DNA from: CAZNVB01 sp964651495
GTDB taxonomy: Bacteria; Acidobacteriota; Aminicenantia; Aminicenantales; UBA8522
Assembly (NCBI GenBank): GCA_964651495.1
Contig: CAZYWP010000068.1
Location: 1-16,266, forward strand
DNA: 16,266 nt
Direction of reading: 5' to 3'
Shown piece by piece: positions 5,268 to 12,289 of this stretch. Under the pieces are notes generated by a model, which saw only the letters and a program-made list of their open reading frames with translations, was not told where the DNA came from and made no database searches. Made by a program: the position numbers and the translations under genes. Within the stretch, counting starts at the first letter, position 1, and each line of letters opens with the position of its first letter.

Positions 5268-7290
5268 AAACGACGTTCTGACTCAGGTGGCCGAGGACAA
5301 CCTCGCCTTCGTCGAGAAGGAGTTCGAAGAGGCGCCTCATCCGATTGCTCTGCACGAGATCAGCCAAAGGCTGGCCTTCCAGAAGACCGCCAGCCAGAGG
5401 ATCCAGGAAGTCGTCAAGTACGACCCCAACTGCAAATACGAGGTCGGCGACCAGATCTACAGGGAATACGACGAATCACTGACGGTCAGCAGCAAGACCA
5501 TCGAGCACTTCAAGGGGGCGGTGGTCCTGAAAGTCATCAGCAAGGTCTTCTACAAGGACTTCCAGTGCGAGATGATCGAGGTCGATTACTCCGGAGGCGG
5601 GCTCTTCCGGAAGTACGTCGATTACATGAAGAAGACCAAAACCCAGGTGCTGCTCCCCTCGAACTGCGACGGCCAGGGCCTTGCGCCCGAGAAAATGGAG
5701 AAGGCCGACGACCCGCGCCTGAGCGAGCTCCCGATGACCGACAGGGACATGAAGTCGCTGGAAAAGAACCTGCGGGCGGCGCTCTCCAGATCCGATAAAT
5801 TCTTCAGCTGGAACGATTACTTTCAGCTCCAGAAAAACCTGGTCGCCATCCCCGAGGAAAAAGTGAAGGAGATCGAGGCTCAGATCCAGGAGACCCGCCA
5901 GTCGGTGGCCACGGAAGACGTGGTGACAAAACATTTCGGACTGGAAGCCTCCCACAATTTCTTTGACATCACCTGCCTCTCTATGAACTATGCGCTGGAT
6001 AAGAAATACAAGAAAGAATTCGTCTTTGTCTCGCCGCTGGGCTGGGGCAAATGGCACCTCAAGACCGTCCTGAACTCTTTTCTCGACGGCCTGCCCCTGG
6101 CCGCGCCGCCGGCCAGGCTTCCCCAGGTGGAAGCCACGGAGAAGCCCTCTCTCAGCACGTTCCATGATTTTCCCCTGAAAATATATCTGACCTGGCGGGA
6201 AGTCCTTTCGGGCAGCGTCAAGGTCCCGAAAAGCCTGAACAAGGACCTCAGCCACGCGCGCGAGTACATCTTCACCGATGCCGAAGAAAACAAGAACTAC
6301 ACGATCAATCTCTATCCGACGGGAAGCTTCTTCCTGGGCCTCAAGGATTATTTCCGGGCGAACGCCGTTCCCCAGGGGACCAGCCTGACGCTGGAGAAAA
6401 AAGGCCCTCTGCAGTTCAATTTCTGGCTCAAGAAATCCAAGAAGAAGATCTCGGTCCCCCAGCTCGTCTATGACCCAAAAGAAGATAAATTCGGCGAAGC
6501 TGGAGAGGAAGCGTTTACCTTCGCCCTGCCGAACAAGATCATCTTTCTGGAAAAGAGCACCCTGGCCCAGCTCCTGCCTTTCTACGAGCAGAGAGAAGAG
6601 AAGGACCTGCGCGAGCTTCTCCTCCTCATCTTCAAGAACTTCGGCCTGGAATCCGACGACCACTCCCTCCACTTTCTCCGCGCTTATCACTTGGTCGATG
6701 TGCTGAAGCAGACGACGCAGGAAGACGTCGAAACCGCATTGATCAACTCCCCGGAATTCAGCGCCTCGGAGAAAAAAAAGGGGGTCTTCTACTACCGGGA
6801 GCCGAAAGTGGAAGTCGAAGAAGCCAGGCTCGAGGCGCCGGCCGAGGCCGTCGAAGTGCCCCCGCTCGAGGCGCCGGAAGCGGTCGAAGAAGAGGCCGCC
6901 GCCCCGCCGGAAATCGAGGAGGAGATCGAAGCGCCCGCCCCAGTCCCAATCCGGGCTGAAGTGCTGGAGAAGCCCAGGGCCGAGGCGCCTCCCGCGGCCA
7001 GGGAAAAGCAGGCCAAGAAAAAGAGAGGCAAGGCCGAGGGGGAAAGAGGCCCGCGGCCGCGCAAGAGCGAGCGGCGGGTGATCGAGGAGCGGATCGAGCT
7101 GGCCGAATCCGAGATGGAGGCCCTCGCCGCGGTCAAAGAAAAAGAAGAAACCGAAGCAGAGGCGCTGGCCGCCAAGGACAAAAAGGAAGAGGTCAAGACG
7201 GTCGCAACAAAAGAGACGGCGTTCGGGTTCTTCGCCGACAAGCTGAAGTCCGCGCTGGAAAAAAAGAAAAAAGAAGAAGAGAAGAAATAA
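5260..7290 (+). CDS. Unrecognised protein with winged-helix-like modules and charged tail
   Basis: I do not recognise this 676-residue protein. It has no signal peptide or membrane helix, so it is probably cytoplasmic. Residues 11-72 look like a winged helix ending in KYDPNCKYEVGDQIYREYDE. Residues about 218-268 end in FVFVSPLGWGKWHLK, and 478-512 end in SPEFSASEKKKGVFYYR; both recall the wing of HARE-HTH-type domains. Residues 318-390 have a beta-rich pattern, with YIFTDAEENKNYTINLY, that loosely recalls a B3-type DNA-binding pseudobarrel. The rest (about 515-676) is low complexity: Glu/Ala/Pro-rich, then a basic KKKRGK patch (about 588-593), then Lys/Glu helix. RNA polymerase delta also joins such a winged helix to an acidic tail. 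The ATG overlaps the carbamoyltransferase gene by 8 bp and has only a weak Shine-Dalgarno, suggesting translational coupling. The domain readings are by eye. Confidence 0.75.
   Translation: MDKNDVLTQVAEDNLAFVEKEFEEAPHPIALHEISQRLAFQKTASQRIQEVVKYDPNCKYEVGDQIYREYDESLTVSSKTIEHFKGAVVLKVISKVFYKDFQCEMIEVDYSGGGLFRKYVDYMKKTKTQVLLPSNCDGQGLAPEKMEKADDPRLSELPMTDRDMKSLEKNLRAALSRSDKFFSWNDYFQLQKNLVAIPEEKVKEIEAQIQETRQSVATEDVVTKHFGLEASHNFFDITCLSMNYALDKKYKKEFVFVSPLGWGKWHLKTVLNSFLDGLPLAAPPARLPQVEATEKPSLSTFHDFPLKIYLTWREVLSGSVKVPKSLNKDLSHAREYIFTDAEENKNYTINLYPTGSFFLGLKDYFRANAVPQGTSLTLEKKGPLQFNFWLKKSKKKISVPQLVYDPKEDKFGEAGEEAFTFALPNKIIFLEKSTLAQLLPFYEQREEKDLRELLLLIFKNFGLESDDHSLHFLRAYHLVDVLKQTTQEDVETALINSPEFSASEKKKGVFYYREPKVEVEEARLEAPAEAVEVPPLEAPEAVEEEAAAPPEIEEEIEAPAPVPIRAEVLEKPRAEAPPAAREKQAKKKRGKAEGERGPRPRKSERRVIEERIELAESEMEALAAVKEKEETEAEALAAKDKKEEVKTVATKETAFGFFADKLKSALEKKKKEEEKK
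6828..6876 (+). repeat. Short direct repeat in the Glu/Ala/Pro tail
   Basis: GCTCGAGGCGCCG occurs at 6828-6840 and again at 6864-6876, both coding for the LEAP part of the tail. Such degenerate tandem units suggest that the acidic linker grew by local duplication. Confidence 0.4.
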
Positions 7291-7309
7291 GCAGACCGGG
7301 GGGCGGAAA

Positions 7310-7975
7310 TCACATCGCGTCGATCAAGCCCAGGAGTTCGTCCGGCCGGCGGATCAGGTTTCTCGCGCCGCTGGCCAAGAGCTCCTCGGCCGACCGGAAG
7401 CCCCAGAGTGCGCCGACCGGAAACATCCCGGCGGCCCGGGCTGTTTCCATGTCGGTTTTGCTATCGCCCAGGAACATGATTTCCCCCGGTGCAAGGCCGA
7501 GTTCTTCGGCCACCCTGAGGGCCGGCGCCGGGTCGGGCTTCCTGGCGACGCCGGGCCTGGCGCCGACCACCGTTTCGAACCTCCACTCGGGGAGGAAATA
7601 GGATACCATCATCTTGGTGAAATCATCCGCCTTGTTGGAGAGCACGGCCAGCCTAAGGCCCCGCCCGACCAGAGCATCCAGGAGCTCAGCGATCCCATCG
7701 TAAGGGCACGTCTTGGCTGCCCACCGCTTCCGATATTCCTCCCGCATCAGCCCGATGCATCTTCCGACCACGGCCTCGTCCCGTCCCGCCTCGGACGGCA
7801 GGGCCCCCACGGCAAAGTGCTCGACCCCCTCACCCACCAGCTGCTTGCAGGCCTCGCTGCTGTGTCCGGGAAAGCCCAGCTGGGCCAGGGCGGCGTTCAT
7901 CGAATCGGTCAGGTCCTCGATGGTGTCGAGCAGCGTCCCGTCCAGGTCGAAGAGCACGGCTTTGAATTTCGTCAT
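7310..7975 (-). CDS. HAD-family phosphatase, phosphoglycolate phosphatase type
   Basis: A 221-residue HAD-superfamily hydrolase of subfamily IA. Motif I is DLDGT (10-14) with nucleophile Asp10 and Asp12. Motif II is the Ser in VLSNK (111-115), motif III is Lys146 in ARKPDP, and motif IV is FLGDSKTDMETA (168-179) with Asp171 and Asp175. The helical cap lies between motifs I and II. The layout matches Gph-type phosphatases that dephosphorylate 2-phosphoglycolate, but related enzymes act on other phosphate esters, so the substrate is open. I chose the ATG at 7975 over an upstream TTG at 8020, because HAD proteins begin a few residues before motif I; neither start has a strong Shine-Dalgarno. It converges on the operon's last gene with a gap of about 20 bp and no visible terminator between them. 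Confidence 0.88.
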   Translation of the reverse strand: MTKFKAVLFDLDGTLLDTIEDLTDSMNAALAQLGFPGHSSEACKQLVGEGVEHFAVGALPSEAGRDEAVVGRCIGLMREEYRKRWAAKTCPYDGIAELLDALVGRGLRLAVLSNKADDFTKMMVSYFLPEWRFETVVGARPGVARKPDPAPALRVAEELGLAPGEIMFLGDSKTDMETARAAGMFPVGALWGFRSAEELLASGARNLIRRPDELLGLIDAM

Positions 7976-8141
7976 GATTGCGGAAGTTCGAATTATAGAT
8001 GTTGCGCCCGCGCCAGGCAAGTAATGAGCTGCAACCCCAGATTGCCGATGAAAACACCCGACGGGTCCTGTCTCGGTTTACCCCCGGCAAGGCTCGGGTT
8101 TGGGATTCGTCAGCCCGCTCGTTTCCCACAGCGACCAGCAC

Positions 8142-8206
8142 TGTCATTGCGAGCGTTAGCGAAGCAATCCCATTGAGATCGCCACGTCGTTTCGCTCCTC
8201 GCGACG
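8142..8206 (+). repeat. Dispersed CATTGCGAG...GCAATC repeat, copy 2, with inverted second half
   Basis: The left half TGTCATTGCGAGCG...GCAATC (8142-8169) matches the reverse complement of 112-139 at 23 of 28 positions. The right half (8177-8206: GATCGCC...CTCCTCGCGACG) is an imperfect inverted version of the left half, so the whole can fold back on itself. This is the familiar look of intergenic palindromic repeats in many bacterial genomes. Confidence 0.5.
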
Positions 8207-8232
8207 CCCGCTCAGGCTTCGACGGACTTCCT
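8206..8232 (+). repeat. Spacer repeat shared with 10546-10572
   Basis: GCCCGCTCAGGCTTCGACGG and the following ACTTCCT match 10546-10572 with two mismatches in 27. A second shared piece lies upstream of each: AGGCTCGGG...TCGTCAGCCCGCT near 8091-8120 and AGGCTTGGGGTCGTCAGCACGCT at 10451-10473. The two spacers therefore hold related elements in the same orientation, on either side of the transglutaminase-like gene. Confidence 0.5.
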
Positions 8233-8358
8233 CATCCAACACCCTCGCCTCTTCCCCCCGGGGAGCCCCTTCGCCGTGCCACCCATTCTCACTCTCTACT
8301 TTTGAAGATTTTTGCTTGAGCGGAAATGCATCTGCGACCGCCGAAAGCACCGGCTTTC

Positions 8359-8387
8359 TTGACAGGCGTAACGCGGGATGATAAGTA
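8359..8387 (+). promoter_or_regulatory. Possible promoter of the transglutaminase-like gene
   Basis: A consensus -35 TTGACA (8359-8364) is followed by the AT-rich GATGATAAGTAAAA. The best-spaced -10 candidate, TAAGTA (8382-8387, 17-bp spacer), is weak; GATAAG with a 15-bp spacer is the alternative. The start codon is about 30 nt downstream, with GGAG (8409-8412) as the Shine-Dalgarno. Confidence 0.4.
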
Positions 8388-8418
8388 AAACCGGAGAGAG
8401 TGCGTCGCGGAGAAAAAA

Positions 8419-10431
8419 ATGAAAAAAATATTAGCGCTGTTCTGTTTGGTTGCCTGTCTGGCCGCGCTCGCCCCGCTTCAGGCGGCCGAGTACCGGCGCG
8501 TCTTCGAGACGGCCAAAGACTGGGATGAGACGATCTACGATTGGAAGCTGGACGTCGGCCCCGCCGGGGTCCGGCTGCTCCGGACCGAGCTCATCGCCGA
8601 TGAGATGGGCGTCATGACGGGGGGGATGAAGGAAGTTGTCCTGGACCGGGTCCAGATCAAGAAGGAGTTCGTCCTGGAGCAGGTCCAGGCCGAGGCCGCC
8701 CTTCTCCTCATCCACGCCAACACCTACAATCCGGATGAATTCGTGAAGCAGGGCGGGTTCCTCTGGGTGGACGTCAACGGACACTCAATCAGGCTCGAAC
8801 TGGACATCCCCCGGATGCTCGGCGGAGGATGGGTGCGCTGCGATGTTCCGGTCGCCTATCTCGTCCCCGGCCTCAATTCCGTCGTGCTGCGCAACGAAAC
8901 TAAGGCCCCCTTCTACGCCAGCGTTGAAGCCACGCGTCTTCCGAACCGAAGCGCTAAGAGCTTGGACGGGGGAAAAACCTGGGATTATGACCGCCTGGGG
9001 AAGGACGACTTCATCGACGGCGAATACGTCATTCGCCTGCGCCTCGCCAGATACCCGGCCGAGGGCGAAATCCTGTCGGAATTCATCGAAGCCGCCTCTC
9101 TGGTCAGCGACGACCCCGTCAAGCCCGCTGTCGCGCTCCGGCGGGTCGGCATCGAGCTGGACAAGGCTACACCCCCCGGCACTTCCATCTCGCTCTCCCT
9201 CCGTGGCGGTCAGACGCCGGCCTATTCGCCGGAGGGCTGGACGCCCTGGCGGGCCATTTCCGATATATCCGATCGGGACTATAAGAATTGGCAGTTCTTC
9301 CAGTGGCGCGCCCGGATGCAGACATCGGACCGGCGGCAGTCTCCCCTCCTCAGGAAGCTCACCGTCCGGGCCGACATCGAGGTCCTGCAGCAAAAGGACA
9401 AAGCCGTCCGGATCGCGGCCGCCGACAACATGAAGATCATCCGCGGGTACTATCCTTTCACCTTCCAGGACGCCGCCGATCCGCGGCTCGAGGTCCTGCG
9501 CAACCGCTACCGCCTGGACGAGGTCGTCGCCCACTGCTCGAGCGAGTTCGAGAAATTCCGCGTCCTCGCCTTCTGGATGCGCGGCATCTGGAGGGACGGG
9601 TGGGGCAAGCACAACCTCGAGCTCCACACGCCCTGGGATGCCCTGATCTCGCTCGAGCTGGCCCCGCAGTACAAGGCCTCGGGCATGTGCGTCATCTACA
9701 GCAATACCTTCATCCAATGCGCCCTGGCCGTCGGGCTGCAGGCCCGGGGCGTGGTGCTCGACCACCATTTCGTCTCCGAGGTCTGGTCGAACGAGCACCG
9801 GAAATGGGTGACCTTCGACATCGCCGCCTCGCTGGACTCGCTGCGCTCGGCCTTCCACATGAAGGATGAAACCCCCCTCAGTTCCCTCGAAACCCATACC
9901 CTGGCTCGCGAGGGCAAGAAGGATCAGGTCTGGATCGTCCCGGCGGGGCCCTTCCCCAGGGTCAACGGGGCCGACCAGAAGAAAGAAAAACTCCTGGGGC
10001 CGAATGAATGGGAAGCGCGGTTCGGGATGCCTTTCCGCAACAACTACCTGACTTCCTGGCTCCCGGGAGAGCTCGAGCACGGGTTCATCCAGTACCATTA
10101 CGACGGCTACCTCTGGTGGAAGGACACGCCCATCCCCAAGTACGAGGAGTACACTTACCAGAGCTCCCACCCGCGGGACTTCTACTGGACCATCAACCAC
10201 GCCCAGGTGTTTCTCAGCGCCACCGCCAGGCCGGCCGAGCTCCGCGTCCAGCTCGACACCGTCACGCCGAATTTCGCCGCTTTCCGCGTCCGCCTGGACG
10301 GGGGCGAATGGAAGGATTCGGGAGCCGATTTTTCCTGGACGCTTCACCCGGGGACGAACACGCTCGAGGTCAAGCCGGTCAACGCCTTCCAGAAGGACGG
10401 CATCACCACCATTGTTAAGATAGAATACTGA
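8419..10431 (+). CDS. Exported transglutaminase-like domain protein
   Basis: A 670-residue exported protein. Residues 1-22 are a Sec signal peptide with a likely cut after Ala-Ala at LQAA (20-23). Residues about 25-330 are beta-rich, with WxV/WxW strand patterns suggesting carbohydrate-binding-like sandwiches. A transglutaminase/protease-like core follows: Cys424 in SGMCVIYSN, His450 in DHHFVSEVW and Asp467 in WVTFDIA make a complete Cys-His-Asp triad with normal spacing and the usual helix before the Cys. A beta-rich C-terminal domain (about 590-670) ends at the stop. Proteins of this superfamily include peptidases, deamidases and cross-linking enzymes; the substrate here is not readable. 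GGAG lies 6 nt before the ATG. It stands alone in its transcription unit between two related repeat-bearing spacers. The core call is firm, the role unknown. Confidence 0.82.
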   Translation: MKKILALFCLVACLAALAPLQAAEYRRVFETAKDWDETIYDWKLDVGPAGVRLLRTELIADEMGVMTGGMKEVVLDRVQIKKEFVLEQVQAEAALLLIHANTYNPDEFVKQGGFLWVDVNGHSIRLELDIPRMLGGGWVRCDVPVAYLVPGLNSVVLRNETKAPFYASVEATRLPNRSAKSLDGGKTWDYDRLGKDDFIDGEYVIRLRLARYPAEGEILSEFIEAASLVSDDPVKPAVALRRVGIELDKATPPGTSISLSLRGGQTPAYSPEGWTPWRAISDISDRDYKNWQFFQWRARMQTSDRRQSPLLRKLTVRADIEVLQQKDKAVRIAAADNMKIIRGYYPFTFQDAADPRLEVLRNRYRLDEVVAHCSSEFEKFRVLAFWMRGIWRDGWGKHNLELHTPWDALISLELAPQYKASGMCVIYSNTFIQCALAVGLQARGVVLDHHFVSEVWSNEHRKWVTFDIAASLDSLRSAFHMKDETPLSSLETHTLAREGKKDQVWIVPAGPFPRVNGADQKKEKLLGPNEWEARFGMPFRNNYLTSWLPGELEHGFIQYHYDGYLWWKDTPIPKYEEYTYQSSHPRDFYWTINHAQVFLSATARPAELRVQLDTVTPNFAAFRVRLDGGEWKDSGADFSWTLHPGTNTLEVKPVNAFQKDGITTIVKIEY

Positions 10432-10470
10432 AAAATGAATAGGAAGGCACAGGCTTGGGGTCGTCAGCAC

Positions 10471-10499
10471 GCTGATTCTCCCCGGCGAGGAGAATCAGC
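10471..10499 (+). repeat. Perfect 11-bp hairpin downstream of the transglutaminase-like gene
   Basis: GCTGATTCTCC (10471-10481) and GGAGAATCAGC (10489-10499) are exact complements with a 7-nt loop. It starts 40 nt after the stop codon at 10431. There is no T-run after it, so it is either a factor-assisted terminator/mRNA 3' stabiliser or simply part of the shared spacer repeat. Confidence 0.5.
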
Positions 10500-10545
10500 T
10501 CCGAACTCATCCTTCGCTCTTCTCTCCCTTTGGTCGAGAAACCGT

Positions 10546-10572
10546 GCCCGCTCAGTCTTCGACGGGCTTCCT
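10546..10572 (+). repeat. Spacer repeat shared with 8206-8232
   Basis: GCCCGCTCAGTCTTCGACGG and the following GCTTCCT differ from 8206-8232 at two of 27 positions, in the same orientation. Confidence 0.5.
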
Positions 10573-10674
10573 CTCCCCAAACCTATGCCTCCCCTTCATT
10601 GCCAGAGGGTGAAAATTTTTAGGGAAGCGTATGTAATTTTTCAGTAGATGATTAATATAGGTAAGGAGACCATT

Positions 10675-12276
10675 ATGAAGAAAGGGAGCTCTTATCTGGC
10701 ACTTGGACTTATGATCATGTTTCTCGCTGTCTGTGGCCGGAAGGCCGAAGAGCCGTCAATGGCCAAGAGGCCGGGCGTTGAAAGTACCCAGCCGACTGAG
10801 CGCATCGGGCCGCGTGGAATTCTCCACCGCGGAATGAAAACGGAGATTCTCGAGCCGGCGCAGCTGAGCGAGTCCGAAGCCAAGAGAAAAGCAGCGGCCG
10901 AGCGCATGGACAAGGAAAGGCTCCTCTTGACCTCGAAGGTGGTCGAGGACCGGAGCGAAAGAATGCTCCAGGCGCCGGAATCCGTCCAGTCTTTCCTTGG
11001 AAAAGAGATCGTCGCGGCCAAGGAAGCGCCCCGGGTCGAGTTCGCGATCGTACCTGTGAAACCCCTGTTTTTCGCCGACCCGCCAGAGGGCAACCGCGTC
11101 GGACCCTGGTCGAATTGGTCCCAGGCCAATTTCTACGCTAAGACGGGCAAATTTTACTCGGCCGTCGGCGACCACAGCGCTTACGATGCCCATCTCTACA
11201 TCGTCGAGTACGACCCGGCGGCCAAGGCCGTCCACTGCCTCCCCGAGATCAACGCGGTGCTCGGCCGGACCAGGGACCAGTTCGGCGAGGGCAAGATCCA
11301 CGGCTGGCTCGATTTCTACCCCCAGGGCTCGCCCAACCTCTGGTTCTGTACCTACTGGGCCAAGTATCCGGAGCCCGAAGAGAAGGACTACGCCACCGGC
11401 TATGACGGCGGCCACATCATGAGCCTCAACGTCGAGAGCGGGGACATCGTCGACTACGGCGTGCCGCTCAAGCGGGCCTCCTGGCCCTATCACCGGGTGG
11501 ACACCCGACGGGGGATCATGTACGCGGTCGGCATGTTCGGCGAGTTCCTGGCCTGGGACATCAACGAACAAAAGACCATCTGGGCGGGCTACTTGCCCGA
11601 GGGAATGCACTGGTGGAACCGGGCCATCATGATCGATGAGGAGACGGGCCTGGTCTACACGACGAATCAGGCCGTGGACGACAAGGAAATTCATTTCCTT
11701 AAATATGATCCGGCTAAAAACCGGTTTTTAAGGCTGGAATGTTTCATGCCGCTTGATCCGCCGGTCAAGCCCGGAGACCCGCCGGCACGGAGCTCGATGC
11801 GCGCCCAGACCGCCCACAGGGGGACGGACGGCCTGTTCTGGGGCGTCTCCCGTGACGGTGAACTTTTCAGCTTCGACCCGGTCAAAGAGGAGGTCATCGA
11901 CCGGGGCGCGAACTGGCCGGGCAGGGAACGATACACCTGTTCAATGGCCCGCAGCCCGAAAGGCCGGTATGTCTATTATCTGCCCGGGGCGCACGGCATG
12001 TCCTTCGCCGAGGGAGCAGCGGTCGTTCAGTACGACACGCTGACCGGGACGAAAAAAGCTCTCGCCTTCCTTCATCCGTATTACTATGAAAAATACGGCT
12101 ACACCATGGGCGGGACGTTCTCCATCGTCCTCGACGCGGACGGGGAACGGCTGTTCGTCCTGATGAACGGCGCCTTCATCGACCTGGAAGAGCAGGCCAA
12201 GCTCGAACGGCCGGATGTCTTCGGCCACACCTCTTTCCTGCTCATCCATATTCCGGAATCGGAGAGACAGGAATAG
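10675..12276 (+). CDS. Exported, probably beta-propeller protein (possible lipoprotein)
   Basis: I start this protein at the ATG at 10675, giving 533 residues, because AAGGAG (10663-10668) sits 6 nt before it and a signal peptide begins there; an ATG 27 nt earlier has no such site. Residues 4-19 are hydrophobic and end in LAVC (Cys20), a weak lipobox, since Val before Cys is unusual. A charged helical stretch (30-115) precedes a repeat-like beta region (about 140-530). Its blades carry patterns such as HIMSLNVESGDIVDYG (247-262), FLAWDINEQKTIWAG (291-305), LFSFDPVKEEVIDRG (397-411) and VVQYDTLTGTKKAL (450-463), which suggest a beta-propeller. Propellers of this sort serve as binding scaffolds, lyases or lactonases; no catalytic set is evident. 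It is followed after 13 bp by the LamG-CARDB gene, so the two are very likely co-transcribed and may act together. Confidence 0.78.
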   Translation: MKKGSSYLALGLMIMFLAVCGRKAEEPSMAKRPGVESTQPTERIGPRGILHRGMKTEILEPAQLSESEAKRKAAAERMDKERLLLTSKVVEDRSERMLQAPESVQSFLGKEIVAAKEAPRVEFAIVPVKPLFFADPPEGNRVGPWSNWSQANFYAKTGKFYSAVGDHSAYDAHLYIVEYDPAAKAVHCLPEINAVLGRTRDQFGEGKIHGWLDFYPQGSPNLWFCTYWAKYPEPEEKDYATGYDGGHIMSLNVESGDIVDYGVPLKRASWPYHRVDTRRGIMYAVGMFGEFLAWDINEQKTIWAGYLPEGMHWWNRAIMIDEETGLVYTTNQAVDDKEIHFLKYDPAKNRFLRLECFMPLDPPVKPGDPPARSSMRAQTAHRGTDGLFWGVSRDGELFSFDPVKEEVIDRGANWPGRERYTCSMARSPKGRYVYYLPGAHGMSFAEGAAVVQYDTLTGTKKALAFLHPYYYEKYGYTMGGTFSIVLDADGERLFVLMNGAFIDLEEQAKLERPDVFGHTSFLLIHIPESERQE

Positions 12277-12289
12277 GAGCTTTAAAAAA

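Larger units (their letters stand above)
7976..8418. other. Divergent spacer with dispersed repeats
   Basis: No gene is believable here. The spacer contains a segment shared with the spacer at 10432-10674 (pieces at 8090-8125 and 8206-8232), an imperfectly palindromic CATTGCGAG...GCAATC element (8142-8206) and a promoter-like TTGACA (8359-8364) for the gene at 8419. The open frames across it have repeat-derived, low-quality translations. Confidence 0.6.
10432..10674. other. Repeat-bearing spacer
   Basis: This 243-bp gap holds sequence related to the 8090-8232 spacer and a perfect hairpin (10471-10499). A 70-codon open frame from 10435 crosses all of it but has no Shine-Dalgarno and a repeat-derived translation, so I do not call it. 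No strong promoter for the next gene is visible; AT-rich sequence at 10610-10660 is the likeliest place. Confidence 0.55.

Noticed and set aside
7999..8319. Open frames across the 8.0-8.3 kb spacer
   Set aside because: They translate dispersed repeats; nothing resembles a protein family.
8785..10470. 561-codon open frame on the minus strand
   Set aside because: It is antisense to the transglutaminase-like gene with its signal peptide and complete triad. The composition is that of a shadow frame.
10435..10647. 70-codon open frame between the transglutaminase-like and propeller genes
   Set aside because: It is made of the repeat sequence shared with the 7976-8418 spacer and a perfect hairpin, and has no ribosome-binding site.
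12215..12289. Upstream start for the LamG-CARDB protein
   Set aside because: It would overlap the propeller gene by about 60 bp and put 25 polar residues before the signal peptide. The ATG at 12290 has a Shine-Dalgarno and a proper signal peptide.
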